Assembly (NCBI GenBank): GCA_014055525.1 | Contig: WIAH01000005.1 | Coordinates: 62,001-126,000, forward strand | From: Nitrospira sp. CR1.3 | Lineage (GTDB): Bacteria > Nitrospirota > Nitrospiria > Nitrospirales > Nitrospiraceae | Length of the DNA: 64,000 nt | Direction: 5' to 3' | Shown: positions 1 through 7,749 of the stretch, in pieces | Position numbering within the stretch: the first letter of the stretch is position 1 | How the letters are laid out: every line of letters starts with the position of its first letter | Program-made: the position numbers and the translations under genes | The notes under the pieces: model-generated | What the model was told of the DNA's origin: nothing | Databases searched by the model: none | Seen by the model: only the letters and a program-made list of their open reading frames with translations

Positions 1-927
1 AACGCCAGGCGAGCGCTGGTCATCGTGACCACTCAGCGGAGTTATTTGAATAGCCTCAAACGCCAACGACTCGTCCGGATCGCCGAAGAACGAGTGAGGG
101 AACGGGGCATCATCACCGGTCAGATCGAAACCCTGTACCGCCAACAGCTGAAATCCAAGCTGGATCTGGACCTGATGCGCGTGGAGCTCGTGAATGCTGA
201 ATCGCTCTTGGTGCGCACTCGGAACGATCTTAAAGCCAGCTTTGCAGATCTGAATCGTTCCATGGGGGTCGCAGGACGCGAAGATTATGTCTTGGAAGAT
301 CTGCCCATAAACGTGACGCCGACACGCCCTCTTGAATCATTGGTCGCCGATAGTCTGTCTCACCCCGAACTGCAGAGGCTTAAGGAGCAGACAGCCTCCG
401 CGGAGGCGAAACTCGTCGCCACCAAACGGCAATACCTCCCAACCATCGCTGCAATCGGAAGCGGCGGAACTTTGGAACCCTTCGATCAGCGAGCTGAACA
501 GCGAACCGGTGCGTGGTGGATGGCCGGTGCCCTCGTATCGATGCCGCTGTTTACGGGATTCCTGATTGAGAATCAGGTCGTAGAGGCCACTGCCCAAAAG
601 GACGCCGCAGCAGCTGCCACCATCAACGTCGAGCAGGCCCTGACTCAGCAAGTGACAAACGCTTATCTGGATACCTTAACCTTCTCGCAGCATATCAAAC
701 TCGGAGAAGAGCAGGTCAAGACTGCGCAGGAAGCCCTCCAATTGGCCAAGCAACGATATAAACTCGGTTTGGGCTCGGTCGTCGAGGTGACCCAGTCGGA
801 AGTTGCGCTTACATCGGCGCAAACAAGACTCGCCGAGGCGCAATACGACTACAAGATCGCCGAAGTCACGCTGGCCTACGCTTCAGGAGGCAGCGCCCAG
901 CTTCAGATAGATCCGACGATTCGATAG
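1..927 (+). CDS. TolC-family outer membrane efflux protein (5' partial)
   Basis: The frame is open from base 1 with no stop, so the N-terminus and signal peptide lie outside the window. About 308 residues are visible, made of long amphipathic helices separated by short strand segments. Near the end the 'YKLGLGSVVEVTQSE' stretch matches the second-repeat signature of the outer membrane efflux protein family (TolC/OprM/CusC). Such proteins trimerise into an outer membrane channel with a periplasmic tunnel, serving RND, ABC or MFS exporters through a membrane fusion protein. The expected partners are not visible and are presumably upstream. Substrate cannot be inferred. The gene ends in TAG and is followed by a hairpin that more likely serves the converging cold-shock gene. 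Confidence 0.85.
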   Translation, partial: NARRALVIVTTQRSYLNSLKRQRLVRIAEERVRERGIITGQIETLYRQQLKSKLDLDLMRVELVNAESLLVRTRNDLKASFADLNRSMGVAGREDYVLEDLPINVTPTRPLESLVADSLSHPELQRLKEQTASAEAKLVATKRQYLPTIAAIGSGGTLEPFDQRAEQRTGAWWMAGALVSMPLFTGFLIENQVVEATAQKDAAAAATINVEQALTQQVTNAYLDTLTFSQHIKLGEEQVKTAQEALQLAKQRYKLGLGSVVEVTQSEVALTSAQTRLAEAQYDYKIAEVTLAYASGGSAQLQIDPTIR

Positions 928-952
928 GCGGCGCCGAGTCACGAAAATTGAA

Positions 953-980
953 AAGGCCTGCCGCATTGACGGCAGGCCTT
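953..980 (-). terminator. Rho-independent terminator of the cold-shock gene
   Basis: Perfect 11-bp inverted repeat (AAGGCCTGCCG / CGGCAGGCCTT) around a 6-nt loop. Read on the minus strand the stem is followed by TTTTCAATTTTC, which suits the cold-shock gene ending at 1014. On the plus strand there is no T-run, so any role for the TolC-family gene would be weaker. Confidence 0.8.
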
Positions 981-1013
981 CATCGGGTGTGACTCGTATG
1001 ATCGTGAATGCGG

Positions 1014-1229
1014 CTAGGATGCCGCAATCATCTTGGCGACGTTGGCGGCTTGCGGTCCCTTCGCTCCCTGCACAATATCGAATTCGACGTTCTCTCCTTC
1101 TTTCAAGGTCTTGAATCCCTCTCCTTGAAGGGCGGAGTAATGGACAAATACATCCTCCCCGCTATCAAGACGGATAAAACCGAACCCCTTTCGATCGTTA
1201 AACCACTTCACCGTACCTTTTGTCTTCAC
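1014..1229 (-). CDS. csp: Cold-shock protein (CspA family, RNA chaperone)
   Basis: A 71-residue single OB-fold cold-shock domain, the usual family length. Both nucleic-acid-binding motifs are present: RNP1 as KGFGFI and RNP2 as VFVHY. The start is the GTG at 1229, preceded by a strong AGGAGG-type ribosome binding site. Family members bind single-stranded RNA or DNA and melt structured mRNA in the cytoplasm. The gene converges on the TolC-family gene and ends before a good terminator. A candidate promoter about 170 bp upstream implies a long leader, typical of cold-shock genes with post-transcriptional control. Confidence 0.95.
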   Translation of the reverse strand: MKTKGTVKWFNDRKGFGFIRLDSGEDVFVHYSALQGEGFKTLKEGENVEFDIVQGAKGPQAANVAKMIAAS

Positions 1230-1559
1230 AAAACCCTCCTTTCCTCAACGGCAACGTAGAGTTACGTCGCCGCGCCTGAACCAGGTTGATATCCCGCGCT
1301 GCATGATGAAAGATAAAAGATAGGATGAAGGATGGGAGGGACGGGCTCTTTGCAAAAAGAAGGAAAATCGCTCACGAGACCCATCTTGGTTACAAACCGC
1401 GCAGCATGTAACACAGGATTTTTGATCTTGTCAAGCCAATCTTTCCGTCAGTCTTGAACTCAGTCCTATCGACAGCGCTGGCTTCAGGACTGGCACCGGA
1501 TGGACAAGACCCACCCAGTCCCCTATAGTGTCGCGCTAATCTCGGAATGCGCTGAATCT
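1230..1559. other. Intergenic: cold-shock leader and promoter, lptF upstream region
   Basis: A 330-bp gap between divergent genes. On the minus strand it holds the inferred long leader of the cold-shock gene, with a pyrimidine-rich stretch around 1300-1330, and its promoter near 1406-1434. I see no convincing plus-strand promoter for lptF. An in-frame ATG at 1500 could extend LptF by 20 residues, but those residues look unlike the conserved start. Confidence 0.5.
1406..1434 (-). promoter_or_regulatory. Candidate sigma70-type promoter for the cold-shock gene
   Basis: On the minus strand TTGACA (1434-1429) is a consensus -35, followed after 17 bp by TTACAT (1411-1406), a mediocre -10. Transcription would start near 1400, leaving a leader of about 170 nt. 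Confidence 0.5.
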
Positions 1560-2651
1560 ATGGTGCTCCGCAAGCTGTTAGACCGCTATATCTTCACGGA
1601 ACTCCTGTCTCCTTTCCTGGTCAGCCTGGGCGCTCTCTGCTTCGTCATGCTGACGCGAGAACTGCTGCGTCTGGTGGAGTTGCTTGTCTCCAAAGGCGTC
1701 GGATTATTCGCAGTCCTAAAAGTATTTGCCAATCTACTCCCTTCTTTTCTGGTGCTGACGCTTCCGATCGCGGGCATCATCGCCTCAATCACCGCCTTCG
1801 GCCGCCTGTCGTTCGACAAGGAGCTGGTTGCCATGCGGGCCGCCGGCCTGAGCCTGCTCCGGCTGGCGCGGCCTGTCTTCCTGTTCGCGCTCTTGGTTTT
1901 CGCGCTCACCCTGTGGCTCGCCCAGTGGGGTCAGCCCTGGAGTTCCATGAATCTCAAGAAGGTGGCGCTCAACCTATTGCGCGATCAACTGGTACTCGCC
2001 TTGGAGCGGGGGACGTTCAATGAGCCGATTCCGAAAATGATGATCTACGTGTCCGATCTGGGAGAGGAGGAAGAATCAACCGGTATTTTCGTCTCCGATG
2101 CGCGCAATCCGGACGATCCCCGGATCATTGTGGCGCAGCAATATCGGGTGTTCATCGATGCTTCGACGAATCAGGTCGCGCTACGGCTGCAGGAAGGGGT
2201 GATCCACAGCAAGCCGGATGAGATCGACGAATACCAACAGATCGCCTTTTCGAGTTACGATCTGAAGTTGTCTCTCAATCAGAGCGGATATACTTCCACC
2301 GAGGAGCGACCTTCCTACGAGACCATCATGACGCAGCTGAGTCAATCGCAGGGACGCGATCCGTCGGCGCTGCGGCGGCTCATGGAGTACTATAAGGATC
2401 TGGCATTCCCGACCGCCTCACTGGTCTTTTGCATTTTGGGCGTGCCGGTGGGAATTGTCTCCAAGCGATCCGGCCGCATCGGCGGGTTCGCTGTGGGAGT
2501 GCTGGTCGTGATCGTCTACTACGTGTTGAATATCGGCTGCGAATTTCTCGTCACAACCGCCGTGCTCTCCCCTTTCGCCGGCGCCTGGCTGCCGAACGGC
2601 GTCTTTTCGCTTGTCACCATCATGTGGTTTTACAAGATGAGCCGCGAATAG
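1560..2651 (+). CDS. lptF: LPS export ABC transporter permease LptF
   Basis: One of two paralogous permeases of the Lpt complex (LptB2FGC), which extracts lipopolysaccharide from the inner membrane and pushes it to the periplasmic bridge. The start chosen is the ATG at 1560 (MVLRKLLDRYIF), because the conserved family N-terminus begins there; an upstream ATG at 1500 is possible. The protein has hydrophobic segments near the N-terminus, a central soluble beta-rich domain (about residues 150-260) matching the periplasmic jellyroll, and further membrane segments at the C-terminus. This is the YjgP/YjgQ family architecture, about 363 residues. LptG starts 3 nt after the stop, so the two are cotranscribed. 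Confidence 0.93.
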   Translation: MVLRKLLDRYIFTELLSPFLVSLGALCFVMLTRELLRLVELLVSKGVGLFAVLKVFANLLPSFLVLTLPIAGIIASITAFGRLSFDKELVAMRAAGLSLLRLARPVFLFALLVFALTLWLAQWGQPWSSMNLKKVALNLLRDQLVLALERGTFNEPIPKMMIYVSDLGEEEESTGIFVSDARNPDDPRIIVAQQYRVFIDASTNQVALRLQEGVIHSKPDEIDEYQQIAFSSYDLKLSLNQSGYTSTEERPSYETIMTQLSQSQGRDPSALRRLMEYYKDLAFPTASLVFCILGVPVGIVSKRSGRIGGFAVGVLVVIVYYVLNIGCEFLVTTAVLSPFAGAWLPNGVFSLVTIMWFYKMSRE

Positions 2652-2653
2652 AC

Positions 2654-3745
2654 ATGACGATTCTTTTTCGCTACCTATTGCGGGAGTACGCCAAGATCTT
2701 CGGGATGTGCTTTGCCGGGCTGATGACGATCTATCTCGTCATCGACTTCTTTGAAAAAGTCCGGCGTTTTCTCCGATATGACGCCAGTTGGCTGGATGTG
2801 CTGGCATACTTCGCGCTCAAGGTGCCGGCGATCTCTTTTCAGATCGCCCCATTGGCCATCCTCATGGCCACATTGCTGACGCTCGGACTGCTCTCGCGCA
2901 GCCATGAAATCACCGCGATGCGGAGCTGCGGTATCAGTCTGCCGTGGATTGCCTCTCCCTTTCTGACCATGGCGATCGGAGTCGCTATGGTGCTGCTCTT
3001 GTTCAGCTCCACTGTGATTCCGCTTGCCTCCAACAAAGCTGAAGAAATCCGCGCGATCCGGATCGAGAAAAAACCGTCTTCGACCGCCCTCAAATTACCT
3101 CAGCCTTGGGCAAGGATGGGCGCCGACACCATCTTGCATGTCAATAGCGTGGCTGTGGGCGGAGAAAGTCTTGGCGGCGTCCAACTTTTCCATTTTGACC
3201 GTCGATTCCACCTGATCGACATGACTGAGGCGCAAGAGGCCCGTTACGTCGATCGCGGATGGACTCTGCATCAGGGATTTCATCGAACATTTCACCCTGA
3301 TGGAACCATCACGCTCAAGCAGTTCGACCGGACACCTGTTCCCTTGACGCTGATCCCGGAAGACTTCACCACCTGGCTGGCCAGCGATTCCGAATCCATG
3401 ACGTTTCACGACATTCGCGAACATACAAACCGTCTGTACCACAGCGGCTCCCAGATCACGCGACTGAAGACCGACTACTATGGCCGGATCGCTTTTCCCT
3501 TCGTCACGATCATCATGGTGCTGGTCGGAATTGCTCTGAGTCTGCGCCGGAGCGGTGTGCGCGGCGGCAGCATGGCCATGGGCATCGGGCAGGCGCTGGC
3601 CATCGGGTTCTGCTATTGGGCCACGCACTCCATCGCGATCGCCTTCGGTCGCGGCGGCGCGCTCCCTCCGGTCGTCGCCGGGTGGATGACGAATGTGCTG
3701 TTCATGAGCTATGGACTCTATCTCATGCTGAAGGTCAGATATTAG
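2654..3745 (+). CDS. lptG: LPS export ABC transporter permease LptG
   Basis: Second YjgP/YjgQ-family permease, 363 residues, paralogous to the preceding gene and expected to pair with it in LptB2FG. The frame is open further upstream, but the ATG at 2654 gives the canonical start (MTILFRYLLREYAKIF) and lies two bases after the lptF stop, as usual for this pair. Membrane segments flank a central periplasmic beta-jellyroll region (about residues 130-260). The ATPase LptB and the bridge proteins LptA/LptC are not in this window. Confidence 0.93.
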   Translation: MTILFRYLLREYAKIFGMCFAGLMTIYLVIDFFEKVRRFLRYDASWLDVLAYFALKVPAISFQIAPLAILMATLLTLGLLSRSHEITAMRSCGISLPWIASPFLTMAIGVAMVLLLFSSTVIPLASNKAEEIRAIRIEKKPSSTALKLPQPWARMGADTILHVNSVAVGGESLGGVQLFHFDRRFHLIDMTEAQEARYVDRGWTLHQGFHRTFHPDGTITLKQFDRTPVPLTLIPEDFTTWLASDSESMTFHDIREHTNRLYHSGSQITRLKTDYYGRIAFPFVTIIMVLVGIALSLRRSGVRGGSMAMGIGQALAIGFCYWATHSIAIAFGRGGALPPVVAGWMTNVLFMSYGLYLMLKVRY

Positions 3746-3909
3746 AGAGTCGAACCGTTTGTCTCGCTTATTTCGTTGATCTAGCTGGCTCGAAGTACCG
3801 GAGCTACAAGAAAAACTGGATCAATTGTTTCCCGCGACGTTCAATCGCCGGTTGACTGCTCCTTGCGCTTCCGGTAAGTACTGAGAAATTGGGAATTGAA
3901 AGGACCGGC

Positions 3910-5166
3910 ATGCAGGCTCGTGTCGTCGTTACCGGATTGGGGGTGGTATCCCCGATCGGCATCGGTGTGAGTGAATTCTGGAAGGCTGCGCTTGACGGGC
4001 GGTCCGGTATTTCCACGATTTCCGGCTTCGATCCCTTCCCCATGGACGGCTATCGGTCCAAGGTCGCGGGCCAGGTGCGGGACTTTTCGGCCGAACGGCA
4101 CCTTGATTCGCCCCAGGCCGATCGGGTCGACCGCTACGCTCAGTTCGCGCTGGTGGCTGTAAAGGAAGCGCTCGCCGATTCCGGATTGATAATGGCCAAA
4201 GAGAAGCCTCATCGGGTTGGCGTCATCGTCGGCGCAGGCATGGGCGGCATGGTGATGGGTGAACGGGAGATTACCCAGTTGTACCAGTTCCAGAAGCCAC
4301 ACCGCGTGCATCCCAATTTCATCCCGGTCATCACGCTGAACAGCGCGTCGGGCATCGTCGCCATGGCCTGTGGCGCCAAGGGACCGAACGTGACGATTTC
4401 TACTGCCTGCTCATCCAGCGCCCACGCTTTGGGCCAAGCCTTGCACTGCATTCGTGAGGGCCGTGCGGATGTCGTCATTGTCGTCGGAGCCGACGCCAGC
4501 ATCACCCCGTTGGTTTTTGCGGGATTCTGTTCACTCCGAGCCCTCTCGACCAAGTATAATGACCAGCCGGAGAAAGCCTCACGCCCGTTCGACGCGGGAC
4601 GCGATGGATTCGTTATGGGCGAAGGAGCTGGCGCGCTCATCCTAGAATCAACATCCCACGCGAAGAAACGCCGAGCGAGGATCTACGCCGAAGTGGCCGG
4701 CTACGCCGCCACCAGCGAGGCCTATCATATGGTGATTCCACGGGAAGACGGCGAAGAAGTCGCAACAACCATGCGCCTCGCCCTCGCCGACGCCGGCGCA
4801 ACGGCGGCACAGGTTGACTACATCAACGCCCACGCGACCTCGACCTCGATCGGGGATGCCGTGGAATCGAAGGCGATTCGGCGTCTCTTCAAATCGCGGG
4901 CCGATAGGATTGCGATCAGCGCCACGAAATCGCTGGTCGGTCATACGTTGGGGGCAGCCGGTGCGCTGGGTGGCATCGCCTCGGTGCTGGCAATCCACAC
5001 AGGTCAGATACACCCGACTGCCAACTATGACGAGCCCGATCCGGCCTGTGCATTGGGCGGGATCAGCCGAGCAATTCAGGAGCGAACGATCAAAACCGCG
5101 CTGCTCAACGCCTTCGGTTTCGGCAGCAATAATGCCGCAGTGGTATTGAAACGCTTCGCCGCCTAG
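3910..5166 (+). CDS. fabF: Beta-ketoacyl-ACP synthase II (FabF family)
   Basis: Thiolase-fold condensing enzyme of 418 residues that adds malonyl-ACP to acyl-ACP in fatty acid elongation. The complete Cys-His-His triad is visible: Cys167 in TACSSSAH, His308 in NAHATST and His345 in KSLVGHTLGAAG. The ATG at 3910 is chosen because a GAAAGGA ribosome binding site sits 5 nt upstream and the conserved RVVVTGLGVVSP start follows; an in-frame start at 3889 is less likely. It is followed by an acyl carrier protein and lpxD, which suggests acyl chains for the envelope. A specialised rather than housekeeping role is possible, since no other fab genes are present. Confidence 0.92.
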   Translation: MQARVVVTGLGVVSPIGIGVSEFWKAALDGRSGISTISGFDPFPMDGYRSKVAGQVRDFSAERHLDSPQADRVDRYAQFALVAVKEALADSGLIMAKEKPHRVGVIVGAGMGGMVMGEREITQLYQFQKPHRVHPNFIPVITLNSASGIVAMACGAKGPNVTISTACSSSAHALGQALHCIREGRADVVIVVGADASITPLVFAGFCSLRALSTKYNDQPEKASRPFDAGRDGFVMGEGAGALILESTSHAKKRRARIYAEVAGYAATSEAYHMVIPREDGEEVATTMRLALADAGATAAQVDYINAHATSTSIGDAVESKAIRRLFKSRADRIAISATKSLVGHTLGAAGALGGIASVLAIHTGQIHPTANYDEPDPACALGGISRAIQERTIKTALLNAFGFGSNNAAVVLKRFAA

Positions 5167-5240
5167 AGAAGGGATTGAAACTGATCTTCAGTGTCGGGCG
5201 CTCCGGGCATCTTCTAGAGAATCGGATGGAGTGATCGATT

Positions 5241-5546
5241 ATGAGCGACCCTGTCATCCTGGACAAGATTATCACGGCCCTGGCCGAGTATTTGAGGCGA
5301 GACGCCGCATTGATCAAGGAAAATTATCATCTGCGCGATGATCTCGGGCTGGACTCTATGGCGGTCATTGAATTGCTGTACAAGATCGAGGAGACATTCA
5401 ACCTTCAAATTCCTGACGAGGATTTGGCGGGCCTGACGACCGTCGGCTCCGTCGCCGGCTATGTCGAAAAACGCCTGGCACCGGCCCGACCGGCCCCCCC
5501 GGTTTCGGTCAAGGCAGCAGTCATGCCCAAGGGGAAAAAGAGGTAA
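5241..5546 (+). CDS. Acyl carrier protein
   Basis: A 101-residue four-helix carrier protein. The phosphopantetheine attachment serine is Ser39 in the GLDSM motif, within helix II. The body ends near residue 80, and a Pro/Ala/Lys-rich tail ending in GKKR follows, longer than the roughly 78 residues of a standard AcpP. Lying 74 bp after fabF and 9 bp before lpxD, it probably carries hydroxyacyl or other chains for this cluster. Whether it is the main AcpP or a dedicated paralogue cannot be decided here. Confidence 0.88.
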   Translation: MSDPVILDKIITALAEYLRRDAALIKENYHLRDDLGLDSMAVIELLYKIEETFNLQIPDEDLAGLTTVGSVAGYVEKRLAPARPAPPVSVKAAVMPKGKKR

Positions 5547-5555
5547 CGGAGATCG

Positions 5556-6656
5556 ATGGCTGCCCCCTTTTTCTCGAGGTCGATCCTTCTTTCGCAGATT
5601 CATGAGCTGGTCGGTGGTACGCTTCACGGTGACGGAACCATCTCGGTCTCAACCGTCGCCACGGTGGTCGAGGCCACACCGCAAGCCTTGTCGTTCGTCA
5701 CGAACGACAAGGCGTTGAAGACGTCCGGTGAGATCCGAGCAGGAGCGCTGCTGACGCATCGGCACCTGCCCGAGCTCGGAATTCCCCATGTGGTGGTTCC
5801 GAATCCCCTTCTGGCTTTCGCCCAGGTCGCTCAGAAATTCTTCGTCCACCCCTACTCCCCGCGCGGAATCGCCGAGAACGTGACGCAAGGCAGGGCCGTC
5901 GCTATCGGATCGGATCCTTCCATTTGGCCTTTCGTGACGCTCGGAGACGGTGTGACGATCGGCGCGAGAGTGACTCTGTATCCCGGAGTCTTCGTCGGTG
6001 CAGGATCGACGATCGGCGACGACAGTCTGCTCTATCCGAACGTCGTGGTTCGCGAAGGCTGTTCAATCGGCGCACGCGTCACCGTGCATAGCGGAACGGT
6101 GATCGGTTCGGACGGATTCGGGTATGTGCAGCACCAAGGCCGCCACCACAAGATCCCTCAGCTCGGCGGAGTTACGATCGAGGACGATGTGGAACTCGGC
6201 GCTAACGTGACGATCGATCGAGCAACGCTCGGCCAAACAGTCATTAAGAAAGGGACCAAGGTCGACAACCTGGTGCAGATCGCCCATAACGTGACGGTCG
6301 GGGAACATGTCATTCTCGTCGCCCAAGTGGGCATCGCCGGCAGCACAACCATCGGTCATCACGTGATGATCGGCGGACAGGCCGGCCTTGCCGATCATAT
6401 TCAGGTGGGCGATCAGGTGATGATTGCAGCAAGAGCAGGGGTGAACCGCAGTCTCGAGCCGAATCAAATTGTGTCCGGAGCGCCGGTCATGCCGCACGAG
6501 ACCTGGATGAAGGCCCAAGCGGTGATCCCGCGGCTTCCCGAATTACGGCAACTGGTCAGGAGTTTGGAGGCACGCGTGGCTACGTTGGAGGGACGATTGG
6601 CGAAAGCTCGGACGACTGAACCGAAAAGCAAAAACTCGCGGCGCGCACGCACCTGA
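5556..6656 (+). CDS. lpxD: UDP-3-O-acylglucosamine N-acyltransferase LpxD
   Basis: Third step of lipid A synthesis: transfer of a hydroxyacyl chain from ACP to the amino group of UDP-3-O-acylglucosamine. The 366-residue protein has an N-terminal uridine-binding domain (about 1-105), then a left-handed beta-helix of hexapeptide repeats (about 110-325), then a charged C-terminal helix. The catalytic histidine is His244 in NLVQIAHNV. It starts 9 bp after the acyl carrier gene, so donor and enzyme are likely co-expressed. The last 25 residues form a Lys/Arg-rich tail (SKNSRRART) of unknown role. Confidence 0.95.
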   Translation: MAAPFFSRSILLSQIHELVGGTLHGDGTISVSTVATVVEATPQALSFVTNDKALKTSGEIRAGALLTHRHLPELGIPHVVVPNPLLAFAQVAQKFFVHPYSPRGIAENVTQGRAVAIGSDPSIWPFVTLGDGVTIGARVTLYPGVFVGAGSTIGDDSLLYPNVVVREGCSIGARVTVHSGTVIGSDGFGYVQHQGRHHKIPQLGGVTIEDDVELGANVTIDRATLGQTVIKKGTKVDNLVQIAHNVTVGEHVILVAQVGIAGSTTIGHHVMIGGQAGLADHIQVGDQVMIAARAGVNRSLEPNQIVSGAPVMPHETWMKAQAVIPRLPELRQLVRSLEARVATLEGRLAKARTTEPKSKNSRRART

Positions 6657-6675
6657 TCAGGAGCATCGAGACACG

Positions 6676-7197
6676 TTACCGGACGATTCCTCGCCAGAGG
6701 AACAACTTCCCCCAATAGAACCCTGCCCAGGGCAACAAGAGCGCCGGTACGGCGTCTACTGAGCCTTTCAACAGCGCAAGGGCGGATGCAGCGAACAATA
6801 CCAGCGCCCCGGCCACATACCCCAACGGCACGAGTGCGCGCCCAGGGTGGCTGATCTCGGTCGCCTGAGAAGCGACCCTGGTTTTCTTTCCAGACTTTCC
6901 GATCGCAGCTCTCATGCGCGCAGCGAATACTTCGGGAACTGTCCTGAAGAGATAACGATGGTAGCCGGTCTGCGCCGTCCCGCAGAGACCTCCGACGAGC
7001 AGGAGGCCAGAGCTCGCCAGGAAAGTGGCCCAGGTATACGAGCCGGTGGCGATGAACTGGTAGCCGAGCCCTCCGATCCCGCCGACCATGCAGAGGAGCC
7101 CGAGCATTCCGGATGGAAGCAGAATGTATGATCGCACGTAGTATTTTGCCTGCGTTTCAATCTCATCTCTACGATTCACCGCTACCAGCTTAGCCAC
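6676..7197 (-). CDS. Uncharacterised multi-pass membrane protein
   Basis: 173 residues, not recognised. The N-terminal 25 residues are polar. Two hydrophobic hairpin segments follow (about 26-50 and 57-78), then a basic cytoplasmic-looking loop (about 80-120, rich in Arg/Lys) and two more hydrophobic segments (about 123-142 and 148-168). It converges on lpxD with 19 bp between stops and is transcribed alone. Its upstream region is the 550-bp gap that holds DnaA-box-like sites. No catalytic motif is seen; function unknown. Confidence 0.7.
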   Translation of the reverse strand: MAKLVAVNRRDEIETQAKYYVRSYILLPSGMLGLLCMVGGIGGLGYQFIATGSYTWATFLASSGLLLVGGLCGTAQTGYHRYLFRTVPEVFAARMRAAIGKSGKKTRVASQATEISHPGRALVPLGYVAGALVLFAASALALLKGSVDAVPALLLPWAGFYWGKLFLWRGIVR

Positions 7198-7517
7198 GCG
7201 AACGATCCCCTCTACCGCATTGTTCAGCAGTCGACTGTTTCAAAATGACATCATATCATCCTGCCAACCGTCGGAGCATCATCTCGCTCCACGCGCGCAG
7301 GATCCTTCGCAGATTCTGAGGCACACGACAAGCGCTGGTACTGTACTCTCGCTCGAGGCGATTCTCTCCTCTTCGTGCTAAAGCTGCCTGTCAGCATGTC
7401 AACGAGCGAGAGCACAGACTCAATGCAAGGCGCAGCGCGGAAGTTTCTTTGTCGGACTGCGTATCGTGAAGACTGGTGAGGCGATCGAAAATTCCCGCAA
7501 TTCATCCCGCTGTCACA

Positions 7518-7563
7518 CTGTCCACAGAAGATGTGTATCGCGTGTGGATAACCATGTGGATAG
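7518..7563. promoter_or_regulatory. DnaA-box-like cluster (candidate)
   Basis: Minus-strand TTATCCACA at 7543-7551 is a perfect match to the consensus DnaA box. A second site in the same orientation, CTATCCACA at 7555-7563 (8 of 9), starts 12 bp on. A third, opposite in orientation, is CTGTCCACA at 7518-7526 (7 of 9). They are adjacent to an AT-rich segment. This could be a DnaA-binding control site or part of an origin; nothing in the flanking genes (no dnaA, dnaN, gyrB, parAB) supports an origin. Confidence 0.35.
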
Positions 7564-7601
7564 GGGGACAATCGAACCCCCTGTCGCATCGCTTTACAGA
7601 T

Positions 7602-7618
7602 TGCCTAAAGACTAGGCA
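7602..7618. repeat. Short perfect dyad TGCCTA-N5-TAGGCA
   Basis: A 6-bp inverted repeat with a 5-nt centre, next to the AT-rich stretch and 39 bp from the DnaA-box-like cluster. It could be an operator half-site pair. No promoter was confidently identified beside it. Confidence 0.3.
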
Positions 7619-7749
7619 GAACAAACATTATATTTTCAATGAGATACGCATTTCCATGAATCGAAGAAAGTGGCGGGAAATTCGGTAGAAAGGACGAAGG
7701 GAAACTGACCCCTTGCGAAGCTGAGGAAGGCGGAGGAGAGAATCGTCGA

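Larger units (their letters stand above)
7198..7749. other. Non-coding gap with DnaA-box-like cluster
   Basis: About 550 bp between the end of the chemosensory operon and the start of the 173-residue membrane protein gene. Short open frames exist but none shows family features or a good ribosome binding site. The notable content is a group of DnaA-box-like 9-mers at 7518-7563, a small dyad at 7602-7618 and an AT-rich stretch at about 7619-7650. The rest shows nothing I can name. Confidence 0.6.

Noticed and set aside
7251..7688. Short open frames in the 7.2-7.7 kb gap
   Set aside because: No ribosome binding sites, no conserved motifs, composition like non-coding DNA.
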